Shown here in pieces: positions 7,982 to 16,431 of a DNA stretch of 38,974 nucleotides. Positions within the stretch are counted from its first letter, which is position 1. Each line of letters begins with the position of its first letter. The notes below the pieces were generated by a model, which worked only from the letters and a program-made list of their open reading frames with translations, was not told the origin of the DNA and ran no database searches. Position numbers and translations under genes: made by a program. This DNA is from an uncultured Prevotellaceae bacterium (GTDB lineage Bacteria > Bacteroidota > Bacteroidia > Bacteroidales > Bacteroidaceae), in NCBI GenBank assembly GCA_900315565.1, contig OMZS01000029.1:1-38974 (forward strand), in the 5' to 3' direction.

Positions 7982-8373
7982 CCCACGTAGTTTAAGAATT
8001 CATCGTAGTCGTAGATATAATCGTCTTCTTCGTAAAGTTCAGAGGCCAATACAAGACAGACGGCACCCGACGAGAAATCGTCGAGCGTACGCCATGTGTT
8101 GGTTTCAATGAGCAATCCCTGCCACGGATGGTTCAGCAGCACGGTGCATCGCTCGCGTCCGTTGTCGAGCGTCACATGGAAACTGCCGCTCAGGGCAATG
8201 ACAAACTGTTTCAGACGTTTGTGGGCATGACCGCCGCGGCACTCACCGCCTGGCACGTCGTACACCCAGTAGGCACGTTTGATGTCGAAGGGCACGTCTT
8301 TCAGCTGCTCTGCCACGGTGAGGTTGCCCCGTGGGTCGGTAATTTTTGGGAGGTTGATGATTTTTCCTATCAT
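7969..8373 (-). CDS. dTDP-hexulose 3,4-ketoisomerase, cupin (FdtA/QdtA/WxcM-like)
   Basis: A 134-aa single-domain cupin. The motifs GGECRGGHAHKRLKQFVIALSG and NPTW-like NTWRTLDDFS are those of the dTDP-4-keto-6-deoxyglucose 3,4-ketoisomerases (FdtA, QdtA, TylM3), which convert the RmlB product to the 3-keto sugar for transamination. The start chosen is the ATG at 8373, whose ATGA overlaps the TGA stop of the upstream 97-aa gene; an ATG 8 codons earlier lies deeper in that gene. Galacto and gluco products (Fuc3N or Qui3N) differ by few residues and cannot be told apart here. Neighbours supply all other steps except RmlA. Confidence 0.87.
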   Translation of the reverse strand: MIGKIINLPKITDPRGNLTVAEQLKDVPFDIKRAYWVYDVPGGECRGGHAHKRLKQFVIALSGSFHVTLDNGRERCTVLLNHPWQGLLIETNTWRTLDDFSSGAVCLVLASELYEEDDYIYDYDEFLNYVGCLK

Positions 8374-8663
8374 AATGCTTGTTTCATCATTTGCCATTCG
8401 GGAGTGATGGCCAGCCGCCGCAGCAGGCGGTCGATAAGTGCCATCATGTCTTCGGGCGACAGCTTGCGTTCTTGTGCTATCTCATTGAGCGACAGCTGTT
8501 CGTAGTCCAGAATACCGAAATAATGGAGCACCGCTTCTTCGTCGTCGGCATCAAGCAAACGCACAAGGTGCTCCATATTGTGGGCTATGGTGGGCGATAC
8601 GCTCTCTGGCTGGTAGCGCATACGTACCAAGAATGTTTGCAATTCTTTGGTGAGTTCGTCCAT
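8370..8663 (-). CDS. 97-aa protein with sigma-region-4-like HTH appearance
   Basis: A small acidic, helical protein not firmly recognised. The second half (about residues 50-92, YEQLSLNEIAQERKLSPEDM then MALIDRLLRRLAITPEW) has the spacing of a helix-turn-helix like sigma factor region 4: 'SLNEIAQERKLSPEDMMALI'. The first half (VSPTIAHNMEHLVRLLDADDEEAVLHYFG) is helical. It starts 2 nt after the rmlB stop and overlaps the cupin gene by 4 bp (ATGA), so it is a fixed operon member. It is too short to be a complete sigma factor. It could be a local regulator, anti-sigma-like adaptor or a structural helper. Confidence 0.7.
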   Translation of the reverse strand: MDELTKELQTFLVRMRYQPESVSPTIAHNMEHLVRLLDADDEEAVLHYFGILDYEQLSLNEIAQERKLSPEDMMALIDRLLRRLAITPEWQMMKQAL

Positions 8664-8665
8664 GT

Positions 8666-9802
8666 CTATCGGTTGGCATACATGTTCTCGTAGTATTTCT
8701 GATAGTCGCCAGAGGTGACATTGTCAAGCCACTCCTGGTTGTCCAAATACCAGCGCACTGTTTTTTCAATACCCTCCTCAAACTGCAGCGAAGGCTCCCA
8801 TCCCAGTTCCTTTTGCAGCTTGGTGGAGTCAATGGCATAGCGCAGGTCGTGGCCGGCACGGTCGGTGACGAAAGTGATGAGGTCCATGTCCTCGCCTTCG
8901 TTGCGCCCCAGCAGACGGTCAACGGTGTTGATGAGCACATGGATGATGTCGATGTTCTTCCACTCGTTGAAACCGCCGATGTTGTAGGTCTCGGCTATCA
9001 TTCCCTCATGGAAGATGAGGTCGATGGCCCGTGCATGGTCCTCCACGAACAGCCAGTCGCGCACATTCTCGCCCTTGCCATACACGGGCAGCGGCTTGCG
9101 ATGGCGAATGTTGTTGATAAACAACGGAATGAGTTTCTCGGGGAACTGATAGGGACCGTAGTTGTTCGAGCAGTTGGTAACGATGACGGGCATGCCGTAG
9201 GTGTCGTGGTAAGCGCGTACAAAGTGGTCGCTCGAAGCCTTGGCGGCGGAGTAAGGTGAGTGAGGGTTGTACTTGGTTGTCTCTCGGAAAAACTTCTCGC
9301 CGTAGGCCAGATGGTGTTCTGACGATGATGCGGCGGTGGTGAACGGCGGTTCAATGCCTTCAGGATGGGTCAGCTCCAGCGCGCCATACACCTCGTCGGT
9401 TGAGATATGGTAGAATCGCTTGCCCTCATAGCGTTCGGGCAGACTCTCCCAGTAAAGTTTGGCGGCCTGCAACAGCGAGAGTGTGCCCATCACGTTGGTC
9501 TTGGCAAACGTAAAGGGGTCTTTAATGCTGCGGTCCACATGACTTTCTGCTGCCAGATGGATGATGCCGTCCACCTTCTTGTCCTGCATCAGCTGGTAGA
9601 AGGCGTCGAAATCGCAGATGTCCATTTTCACAAACTCATAGTTGGGCTTGTCCTCAATGTCCTTCAGGTTGGCCAGATTGCCCGCATACGTCAGCTTGTC
9701 GAGGTTGATGATGTGATAGTCGGGATACTTGTTCACAAATAGGCGCACCACATGGCTGCCTATGAATCCGGCACCGCCGGTAATGACGATTGTTCTTTTC
9801 AT
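8666..9802 (-). CDS. rfbB: dTDP-glucose 4,6-dehydratase (RmlB)
   Basis: A 378-aa extended short-chain dehydrogenase. The NAD site GGAGFIG (G9, G12, G15), the catalytic STDEVYG (T135-D136-E137) and Y184-x3-K188 (SPYSAAK) are all present. It forms dTDP-4-keto-6-deoxyglucose from dTDP-glucose in the cytoplasm. The insert EPPFTTAASSSEHHLAYG before the YxxxK motif is common in Bacteroidetes RmlB. It is first in the amino-sugar operon; genes for the next steps follow without gaps. RmlA and the rhamnose genes rmlC/D are not in the window, which fits a 3-amino sugar product. Confidence 0.95.
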   Translation of the reverse strand: MKRTIVITGGAGFIGSHVVRLFVNKYPDYHIINLDKLTYAGNLANLKDIEDKPNYEFVKMDICDFDAFYQLMQDKKVDGIIHLAAESHVDRSIKDPFTFAKTNVMGTLSLLQAAKLYWESLPERYEGKRFYHISTDEVYGALELTHPEGIEPPFTTAASSSEHHLAYGEKFFRETTKYNPHSPYSAAKASSDHFVRAYHDTYGMPVIVTNCSNNYGPYQFPEKLIPLFINNIRHRKPLPVYGKGENVRDWLFVEDHARAIDLIFHEGMIAETYNIGGFNEWKNIDIIHVLINTVDRLLGRNEGEDMDLITFVTDRAGHDLRYAIDSTKLQKELGWEPSLQFEEGIEKTVRWYLDNQEWLDNVTSGDYQKYYENMYANR

Positions 9803-9832
9803 ATATTATTTTTATTTAAGTTTCGCTCTCGC

Positions 9833-9925
9833 TTCGCTAAATGATAAATGAAAAATGATAAATGATAAATTGTGAAATCACAAAGTTCAATGTTCAAAGA
9901 TCAATGTTCAAAGTTCAAAACTTCC
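9833..9925. repeat. Intergenic repeat upstream of rmlB
   Basis: TAAATGATAAATG units, then GTGAAAT, then several TTGAACTT/TTGAACATT units (minus-strand reading). No TAnnTTTG promoter could be recognised on the minus strand here, so rmlB may be read from upstream genes. Confidence 0.75.
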
Positions 9926-9937
9926 GCTAACTTCCAA

Positions 9938-10429
9938 TTATCTCCCTAATGTAATAACTTCGCAATCGGTGAATTTATTGCCTTCGATGGTCAATCTTAT
10001 TAATGTTCGCTCCTTATGCCATCCTTGCAGCCCAGCTGCGCCCGGGTTGATGTGCAGCAGCCGCAGGGTCTGGTCGTATTTCACTTTCAGGATATGCGAG
10101 TGGCCGCTGATGAATAGCTGCGGTGGCGAGGCATAAATCTGGCCGCGTACCGATGCGTCGTAGTTGCCGGGATAGCCCCCAATGTGCTTCATCAACACTT
10201 CCACGTCCTCGCATTTCCATCGCAGCGTTTCGTTGAACATGCGCCGCAGGTCACCACCGTCGCAGTTGCCATAGACAGCCCTGAGCGGGCGGTACTCAGC
10301 CAACCGCTCGGCCACTTCGAGCGAGCCGATGTCGCCCGCGTGCCATATTTCGTCGCACGGCTCAAAGTAGTGCAGATATTTGTCGTCCCAATAAGCGTGG
10401 GTATCGCTGATGATGCCAATCTTTTTCAT
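9938..10429 (-). CDS. YfcE/MJ0936-like metallophosphoesterase
   Basis: A 163-aa calcineurin-like phosphoesterase. The full metal-binding set is visible: D9-x-H11 (ISDTH), HAGD (D33), GNCD (about 54-57), GHSH and NPGA. Length matches the small YfcE family, which hydrolyses phosphodiesters with a two-metal centre. The start chosen is MKKIGIISDTH at 10429; the upstream in-frame extension reads through repeat DNA and lacks protein character. It follows the kinase-like gene after a 98-nt repeat-filled gap. Natural substrate is unknown. Confidence 0.9.
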   Translation of the reverse strand: MKKIGIISDTHAYWDDKYLHYFEPCDEIWHAGDIGSLEVAERLAEYRPLRAVYGNCDGGDLRRMFNETLRWKCEDVEVLMKHIGGYPGNYDASVRGQIYASPPQLFISGHSHILKVKYDQTLRLLHINPGAAGLQGWHKERTLIRLTIEGNKFTDCEVITLGR

Positions 10430-10430
10430 A

Positions 10431-10535
10431 AATGAGAAATGGCGCTTCGCTAAATGATAAATAATAATTGATAAATGATAAATGAAGAAAAACTTCCGTG
10501 ATTTCCGTGATTTCTGTGTGACAAAGTTCAAAGTT
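10431..10535. repeat. Junction repeat after the cytidylate-kinase-like gene
   Basis: On the minus strand TTTGAACTTTGAACTTTG comes first and contains the last residues and stop of the upstream gene. A CACGGAAATCACGGAAGTTTT segment and ATAAATGATAAATG units follow, leading to the phosphoesterase start. Confidence 0.75.
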
Positions 10536-11172
10536 CAAATCGTTCTCGAATGAAACAGGCAATCAGCTCCTGCGTTTTTTCTATTCCCAGTAATGAGGCA
10601 TCCACGCAGAGGTCGTAACTGGAGGCATGCCCCCATTTCTTGCCTGTGTAGTAGTTGTAGTAAGAGGCTCGCGACGAGTCTTGGCTGTGTATGTGCTTTA
10701 GAGCCGTTTCGCGGTCGAATCCGTGCCGTTTGCACACCTGCTCAATGCGGAAGTCCTCACGTGCCGAGATGAAGATGTTCACCACGTTTTCGAAGTCGCG
10801 CAGAATGTAGTCGGCACAGCGGCCCACAAACACGCACGAGCCCATTGTGGCAGCCTTGCGTATGGCATCGCTCTGAAACTTAAACAGACTCTCTTGAGAG
10901 ATTCCGTTGCCATAGAAATTGTTGTCGCCCACATGCGAGGCATGCAGGTGGAACAGCGACTTGAAGAATCCCTTGTGCTCGTCGTTCTGCTCAAAAAACT
11001 TCTCTGAGAATCCGCTCTCCTTGGCGGCCAGGTTCAGCAGTTCTTTGTCGTAGAACTTGCAGCCGAAAGTCTCCGCCAGTCCTTTAGCAATGGTACGACC
11101 GCCGGCTCCCAACTGTCTGCCCACGTTGATGATGATTTGTTTATTCTTGATTTTGTTTTCGTTATCGTTCAT
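10528..11172 (-). CDS. Cytidylate kinase-like family protein
   Basis: A 214-aa P-loop protein of the cytidylate-kinase-2-like family. The nucleotide loop is GRQLGAGGRTIAKGLAE (about 19-35), followed by FGCKFYDKELL as in that family. These proteins are common in Bacteroidetes and distinct from essential Cmk; their substrate is not settled. The ATG overlaps the MATE stop by 11 bp, implying coupled translation. The C-terminal F-E-L and the TGA stop are read from a TTTGAACTTTGA repeat unit, so the natural end of the protein may have been set by the repeat. Confidence 0.85.
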   Translation of the reverse strand: MNDNENKIKNKQIIINVGRQLGAGGRTIAKGLAETFGCKFYDKELLNLAAKESGFSEKFFEQNDEHKGFFKSLFHLHASHVGDNNFYGNGISQESLFKFQSDAIRKAATMGSCVFVGRCADYILRDFENVVNIFISAREDFRIEQVCKRHGFDRETALKHIHSQDSSRASYYNYYTGKKWGHASSYDLCVDASLLGIEKTQELIACFIRERFEL

Positions 11173-12532
11173 GGGTAAGCTCTTTATGTTGCAGTTTGAA
11201 TTTTCGCATATATCTCAGCATGATAATCCACGTAACCACAAAGGCCACCGTGTCGCTGGCGGGTAGCGCAGCCCACACCCCGTCCACCCCCCATACGGGC
11301 GGCAAGACGATGAGCAGGGGCAAGAGGAAAATCATCTGCCGCGACAGCGAGAGGAAAATACTGATTTTTGCCTTTCCTATCGACTGGAAAAAGTTGGTAA
11401 TCACAGCCTGCGACCCTATCAGCGGAAAGGCTATCATGTTGATGCGGATGCCCTGCACCGACTTTTCCAGCAGTTCGGCGTCCGAGGTGAACAACCGTGC
11501 GCAAGGGTAGGGCATCAGCTCGCCCACCAGCCATCCGACAGCCATCACCAGTGTGGCGGCCCCCATCGAGAGCTTCAGCACATGAAGCATGCGGTCGTAG
11601 TGCTGCGCCCCGTAGTTGTAGCCCGCAATGGGCTGCATGCCCTGGTTAATGCCCATCACTATCATAAAGAACACAAAGCCGATGCGGTTGGCTATGCCAT
11701 AGGCACCCACGGCCATGTCGCCGCCGTGGCGCACCAGCGCCGTGTTGATGAATATCACCACAATGCACGAACACGTGTTCATGGCTAGCGGCGAAACACC
11801 AATGGCCAGAATGTTGCGTATGATGGGCCACTCCAGGCGGTAGATGCCGCGCTTGAAGTGCAGCAGCTCGTTGGGATTGCTGAAAAGTTTGATTTGCCAG
11901 CAGAGCGCAGCCATCTGCGAGAGGATGGTGGCTATGGCCGCGCCGCGGATGCCCATGCCCAGGGTGTAGATGAACAGCGGGTCGAGGGCAGTGTTGAGCA
12001 TCACCGTGAAGATGGTGGCATACATCGAGTGGCGCGGCTTAGAGGCGGCGCGCAGCATGGCGTTCATGCCGAAATAGAGGTGGGTGATGACATTGCCCAG
12101 CAGAATCACCTCCATATATTCGCGTGCGTAGGGCAGCGTGTTGGCCGTAGCCCCGAAAAACCGCAGTATGGGGTCGAGAAACAGCAAACAAACCGCACCA
12201 AACAGTATGCCGGTGATGATTTTCAGCACCACCGAGTTGCCCAATATGCGCTGCGCCATCGAGTAGTCTTTCTGTCCCAGCTTCACCGAGAGGAACGTGC
12301 TCGCGCCCACACCGATGCAGGCACCAATGGCCCCGCTCAGGTTCATAAACGGAAAAGTGATGGCCAAACCCGATATGGCCATTGGGCCCACACCCTGGCC
12401 GATGAAGATAGAGTCAACCATGTTGTAGAGGCTCGACGCCACCATGGCTACAATAGCCGGAACGGCATACTGCACTAGCAGCCTGCCCACAGGCTTCGAC
12501 CCCAATTCAAGCGTTGCTTTCTTGTTGTCCAT
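11162..12532 (-). CDS. MATE family multidrug/Na+ exporter
   Basis: A 456-aa polytopic membrane protein with about 12 hydrophobic segments, matching MATE length. The N-terminal half includes PAIVAMVASSLYNMVDSIFI and GLAITFPFMNL, and the second half AYGIANRIGFVFFMIVMGIN-type repeats, both characteristic of MATE proteins (DinF/NorM superfamily). It would export cationic drugs or metabolites by ion antiport. First gene of the minus-strand run; its stop overlaps the kinase-like start. A TACCTTTG -7 box lies about 75 nt upstream, with repeat DNA forming the leader. Confidence 0.92.
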   Translation of the reverse strand: MDNKKATLELGSKPVGRLLVQYAVPAIVAMVASSLYNMVDSIFIGQGVGPMAISGLAITFPFMNLSGAIGACIGVGASTFLSVKLGQKDYSMAQRILGNSVVLKIITGILFGAVCLLFLDPILRFFGATANTLPYAREYMEVILLGNVITHLYFGMNAMLRAASKPRHSMYATIFTVMLNTALDPLFIYTLGMGIRGAAIATILSQMAALCWQIKLFSNPNELLHFKRGIYRLEWPIIRNILAIGVSPLAMNTCSCIVVIFINTALVRHGGDMAVGAYGIANRIGFVFFMIVMGINQGMQPIAGYNYGAQHYDRMLHVLKLSMGAATLVMAVGWLVGELMPYPCARLFTSDAELLEKSVQGIRINMIAFPLIGSQAVITNFFQSIGKAKISIFLSLSRQMIFLLPLLIVLPPVWGVDGVWAALPASDTVAFVVTWIIMLRYMRKFKLQHKELTHER

Positions 12533-12535
12533 TCA

Positions 12536-12710
12536 ATTCATAATTCTTAATTCTTAATGCATAATGCATAATTATCAATTATCAATTATCAATTATCAAT
12601 CCAGCGGCAAAGGTACTAAAAACAAAAGAAAAGAAAAAGGAAAACACCATTTTCTTTTCTATGCATTAAGCATTATGCATTATTCATTATGCATTATGAA
12701 TTATCAATTC
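12536..12710. repeat. Dispersed repeats between GH115 and MATE genes
   Basis: Two tracts: ATTATCAATTATCAATT / GCATAATG units at about 12536-12600 and GCATTATTCATTATGCATT units at about 12660-12703. They flank a short A-rich stretch that holds the MATE promoter -7 box. No gene is seen in this gap. Confidence 0.7.
12608..12615 (-). promoter_or_regulatory. Possible promoter -7 box for the MATE gene
   Basis: Minus-strand TACCTTTG followed by C, a good -7 element. No TTTG is found at the -33 distance (the region is A/G-rich), so the promoter is only half supported. The start would fall near 12601. Confidence 0.35.
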
Positions 12711-15553
12711 TCTATCAGAATCTCCTGCAGCACAATGCCCGGATCCATGAAATATACTCTCAGCCGTCTGCTGCCCCCGCAAGAGGCAGGAATGCTGATG
12801 CGGCGCGATGCATAACCGCGGAGTACATTCAGGCGCCATTCGGCCGAAAAGTCGTCGGCATGAATGGAGAACACCTCCGGAGCACTGTCGCCCAGCTGAA
12901 CGGCATAGCGGGCATCGCGGCCTTCAAATACGTGTAGCGTTGGCAGCGTACGTATCTCTATCTCTGCGTCGGCAGGCTCAAGGTCGAGCTCGTAGTCAAC
13001 GTAGGGAGCCGAGGCGATGTTGGCCAATTGATACGAGGGAGTGTCGAAAGGCTGAACCATCACACCGTCGCTATAGCCAAGCTGCCCGATGCGCATAACG
13101 CGCCCGTCCTTGCTGTCGTGTTTGTTCTGATAGGCCGAGGCCGGAATCCTGACGCGAGGCTCGCGGTTAAAGAGCGGCCATGTGCCTATGAAAATACGGC
13201 AGAGGCGAGCATCGGACTTCAGATTGGTGACCATGAGGCGGTTGCTGCCTTTACGGAGATGGAGCGTACCTACGCGGCTCCACATGGGACCTACGTAAGG
13301 GGCATGCCATACGTTGTTGATGGGGGTGGCCGAAGCGTCGAACGAGTCGCTCTCTGTCGTCACACGGCAGAACACATTGTCCTCAGGAGCCTTTGAGAAA
13401 TTGCGGATTGGCGACAGCGCCTCCATCCAGATGGGAACATCGCCTTCTACGTCGCTTTCAATATTGACACCTGATGCTGTCAATGCCTCATCCACTGGCA
13501 GGAAACGGGGCCGGGGCCCTTGCTGTGCATGGGTGAAAAGTTCGGGACTGCTGATGGACGGGTCGATTTTCTCAGAACGGAACCAGTGGTAGGGTTGCCA
13601 GCTGAAGAAATGAGCCCATTTCCCCCCAAGAATCTCGTCATTGTAGCGATGTGTCAGGAGGTTCAGCTGGTCGAACATCTGCTTTACGCGTTCTGCATCG
13701 GCCATGGCACCAAGGCTGTCGCCCACAGTAGTACGCACCATGCTTCGGCGCGCCAGCAACTCATATTCGTTGATCATGGCTGCCCCACGCACAGGATAGT
13801 CTATCAGTTCGAAATAAGCGTTTTTCTGTCTGTCGGGCACGCGGCTGCTGAGGTCGGCGGCATGGGCAGCCAACGCCCTCCACTGGGCAATGCGCTGTTC
13901 AATCTGCTCTTCCGTATAGTTGACAAACCACACATGGGCATCCTTCCCCGCAGCCTGCAGCCGATAGTAACCTTCCTGCAGACGGGCCATCTCCTGAGCC
14001 AGAGGCTTTCCGAAGGTCTTTGCGGCCCAGTATTCCGAGTAGCGGTGAGCCTCGGAGGGCTGCCAACGGTTGATGTCCCATGCCAGATGCATAACAAACG
14101 AGATTTCCTTTTCGGCTGGTTTTATGTCGCCCACGTTGAACACCCAAATCTTGCGGGCACCAAACGTATAGGCCTTGGTGAGTTCGGTTGCAAGGAAGGC
14201 CGGTGACAACGGACTCAGCCAGATCCAGCTGGCAGGGTCGCCGTGGTACGACAGGTGGTAGTAGATGCCGGCTCCGCCGCTGCGCTTCGCCTCGTCGGGG
14301 TTGCACAGATTGCGGCAATAGCCATGCTTGTCGTCGCTCCAAAGCAGGGTGACGTCATCGGGCACCTGCAGTCCGTGGTGGTAAGCGTCGAGCACCTCCT
14401 CGTATGTGCAGAGCACCTGCGGAATCTCGCCTATGGGGCGGTGGATGTGGCGCTGCAGCATGTCGCGTTGGTCGTTGATGGCCTGCTGCATGATGGCGAC
14501 GCGCTCGGCTGTGCTGTTGGCTCCCTCCATTGGGTAGTCGTGAATGCCGCGCAACCCCAGGGTATAGGTGTTCTCATAGCGTCCGTTGGTGCGCACGCGC
14601 TCCTCCCAATAATCCTTCATGGTTTGGCGGTTGGTAACATAGTTGAAATCGCCCAGTCCGCGCTCGCCCCGGGCTTTTGCCTGCTCGTTCACGGCTTTCC
14701 ATTCACCCTCATTGTTGCGCAGCATCTGCTCGCAGTGCGACGATCCCATTACGATGGCATAGTCGTCGGCCAGTCGGGCATTCTCGGGGTCGGCATTGAA
14801 AGCTTGTGTGCCCGGGTGCATGGCAGGCCAGAGGTAGTTGGCTTTAAGGCGCAGTAGCAGTTCGAACACTTTCTGGTAGGTTTTCGGTCCCACCTTGCCT
14901 GTCTGCTTGTCGAAAGTCTGTTCAGCCCATTGTGCCCAGCCTCCAAAACGCTCATCGTTGATGAAGATACCCCGATACTGCACCGAGGGCTCACCCTGCT
15001 CGTAAGTGCCTGGTGCCACGTATAGCGCATCTCTGTGCTCGGGAGTAACGTCGGCCCACCAGTACCATGGCGACACACCGATGGCTTCGCTCAGCGACAT
15101 CAGTCCAAAGGCAGTGCCGCGGCGGTCGCTTCCCGCCACCACGAGCAGCGGCCCCTGCTGCCCGCGACGCACCACCGTAGTAACTACATACGACTCCCAT
15201 CGCCCCCTGATTCTGTCCACGTTGATGCGTCCCTGCGCTACGAGCTTGTCAATCAGACGGCTATGCCCCAAAGTGCCGGCTATCAGGGCAGGCCCGCCAT
15301 AGACCCTACTCACGGAGGCCGCCGTCAGCACATGCGGGCGCGAGCCTGTCACCCGCTCCACATCGTCAGCCAGCAGACGGCTGCAGATGCTCACCACCTT
15401 GAAGTCGGCCTCGTCGGTATAGATGGTAGCAGAGCTTAAAGGGAAATAGCCTTCCTTGGCTTTTTCCGAGATATAGAGAAATTCACCTGTGTCGGCAGCA
15501 TGCGCAATGAGCATTATCAGCAAGCCGAGCAGCATAAGAATGGAGCGCTTCAT
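12704..15553 (-). CDS. GH115 xylan alpha-1,2-glucuronidase, secreted
   Basis: A 949-aa protein with signal peptide MKRSILMLLGLLIMLIAHA. Family GH115 is recognised from GIFINDERFGGWAQWAEQTF, LKANYLWPAMHPGTQAF, IVMGSSHCEQMLRNNEGEW, TLGLRGIHDYPMEG and the C-terminal domain beginning near YVDYELDLEPADAEIEI. GH115 enzymes remove (methyl)glucuronic acid from xylan side chains. The start at 15553 is chosen because the 98-codon upstream extension crosses the ZIP gene and a repeat tract. No SusC/SusD or other xylan enzymes are nearby, so it is an orphan carbohydrate gene, downstream of and co-directional with the ZIP gene. The stop is immediately followed by a GCATAATG repeat tract. Confidence 0.9.
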   Translation of the reverse strand: MKRSILMLLGLLIMLIAHAADTGEFLYISEKAKEGYFPLSSATIYTDEADFKVVSICSRLLADDVERVTGSRPHVLTAASVSRVYGGPALIAGTLGHSRLIDKLVAQGRINVDRIRGRWESYVVTTVVRRGQQGPLLVVAGSDRRGTAFGLMSLSEAIGVSPWYWWADVTPEHRDALYVAPGTYEQGEPSVQYRGIFINDERFGGWAQWAEQTFDKQTGKVGPKTYQKVFELLLRLKANYLWPAMHPGTQAFNADPENARLADDYAIVMGSSHCEQMLRNNEGEWKAVNEQAKARGERGLGDFNYVTNRQTMKDYWEERVRTNGRYENTYTLGLRGIHDYPMEGANSTAERVAIMQQAINDQRDMLQRHIHRPIGEIPQVLCTYEEVLDAYHHGLQVPDDVTLLWSDDKHGYCRNLCNPDEAKRSGGAGIYYHLSYHGDPASWIWLSPLSPAFLATELTKAYTFGARKIWVFNVGDIKPAEKEISFVMHLAWDINRWQPSEAHRYSEYWAAKTFGKPLAQEMARLQEGYYRLQAAGKDAHVWFVNYTEEQIEQRIAQWRALAAHAADLSSRVPDRQKNAYFELIDYPVRGAAMINEYELLARRSMVRTTVGDSLGAMADAERVKQMFDQLNLLTHRYNDEILGGKWAHFFSWQPYHWFRSEKIDPSISSPELFTHAQQGPRPRFLPVDEALTASGVNIESDVEGDVPIWMEALSPIRNFSKAPEDNVFCRVTTESDSFDASATPINNVWHAPYVGPMWSRVGTLHLRKGSNRLMVTNLKSDARLCRIFIGTWPLFNREPRVRIPASAYQNKHDSKDGRVMRIGQLGYSDGVMVQPFDTPSYQLANIASAPYVDYELDLEPADAEIEIRTLPTLHVFEGRDARYAVQLGDSAPEVFSIHADDFSAEWRLNVLRGYASRRISIPASCGGSRRLRVYFMDPGIVLQEILIEN

Positions 15554-15555
15554 AT

Positions 15556-15593
15556 ATTGAACATTGAACATTGAACATTGTGAAATCACAAAG
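15556..15593. repeat. TTGAACATTGAACATT tract before GH115
   Basis: Three ATTGAAC units and GTGAAATCACAAAG fill the 41-nt gap between the ZIP stop and the GH115 start. The GTGAAATCACAAAG segment is also found just before the NRPS start. Confidence 0.75.
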
Positions 15594-15594
15594 T

Positions 15595-16374
15595 TTATCC
15601 CATTACCACGTCGAGCACCATCATCAGCACAAAGCCGGCAGCAAAGCCGATGGTGCTGAGATTGGAGTGTTTGCCAGTGGAGGATTCGGGGATGAGTTCT
15701 TCGACTACAACATAGAACATGGCTCCAGCGGCAAAGGCGAGCATGTAGGGAAGCACAGGTGTAATCAGCGATGCCAGTAGCAGAACGGCTACGGCTCCTA
15801 TTGGCTCGACGGCTCCGCTCAGCGAGCCAATCAGGAATGAGCGCCAACGGCTGTTGCCTGCTGCCCGCATTGGCATTGATATGATGGCTCCCTCTGGTAT
15901 GTTCTGTATGGCAATGCCTAACGACACAGCCATGGCGCTCGTCAGCGAGATGCTGGCCCAGCCGCTGTCGGCTCCTGCAAACACCACGCCTACGGCCATT
16001 CCTTCTGGCAGGTTGTGGATAGTGACAGCCAAGGCTAGCATCGCCGTCTTCGACAGATGTGAGCGCACACCCTCGGGCGTGTCTGTGCCTATATGCAGGT
16101 GGGGCGTCAGGCAGTCAATCAGCAGAAGGAACCCCATGCCTAAAAGGAAACCAACGGCGGCAGGCATCACCGACCAGGCACCTTTGCCGGCCTCCATCTC
16201 CATGGCTGGTATCAGCAACGACCATACTGATGCGGCCACCATTACTCCCGACGCAAAGCCCAGCAATGATTTCTGCAGACGAGGCGACATCTCGTCGTTC
16301 ATCAGAAAGACGAAAGCCGCCCCGAGCATGGTTCCCAACAAGGGGATGAGTAGTCCAAGCGCAATTGTTGTCAT
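15595..16374 (-). CDS. ZIP family divalent metal transporter
   Basis: A 259-aa membrane protein of the ZIP family (GufA/ZupT-like) with about eight hydrophobic segments. The metal-site helices are visible: ALAVTIHNLPEGMAVG (TM4) and SLGIAIQNIPEGAIIS (TM5). A His-containing loop (LTPHLHIGTD) lies between TM3 and TM4. The C-terminal VVEELIPES is also typical. It imports zinc or another divalent cation. It is upstream of GH115 with a 41-nt repeat-filled gap and may be co-transcribed, although no functional link is obvious. Confidence 0.92.
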   Translation of the reverse strand: MTTIALGLLIPLLGTMLGAAFVFLMNDEMSPRLQKSLLGFASGVMVAASVWSLLIPAMEMEAGKGAWSVMPAAVGFLLGMGFLLLIDCLTPHLHIGTDTPEGVRSHLSKTAMLALAVTIHNLPEGMAVGVVFAGADSGWASISLTSAMAVSLGIAIQNIPEGAIISMPMRAAGNSRWRSFLIGSLSGAVEPIGAVAVLLLASLITPVLPYMLAFAAGAMFYVVVEELIPESSTGKHSNLSTIGFAAGFVLMMVLDVVMG

Positions 16375-16385
16375 GCTTTATTACA

Positions 16386-16431
16386 GTTAGGAGTTTTGAG
16401 TTAGGAGTTAGGAGTTTAATTATGCATTAAG
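16386..16431. repeat. TTAGGAG tract and GCATAATT unit after the flavodoxin-type gene
   Basis: TTAGGAGTTAGGAGTTT units (plus-strand reading) fill the gap before the ZIP gene. The adjoining AATGCATAATTA unit contains the last codons (N, A) and TAA stop of the flavodoxin-type gene. Confidence 0.75.

Noticed and set aside
15554-15847. 98-codon N-terminal extension of the GH115 reading frame
   Set aside because: It overlaps the ZIP gene on the same strand, crosses a repeat tract and is Arg/Cys/Ser rich without conservation; the signal peptide at 15553 marks the true start.
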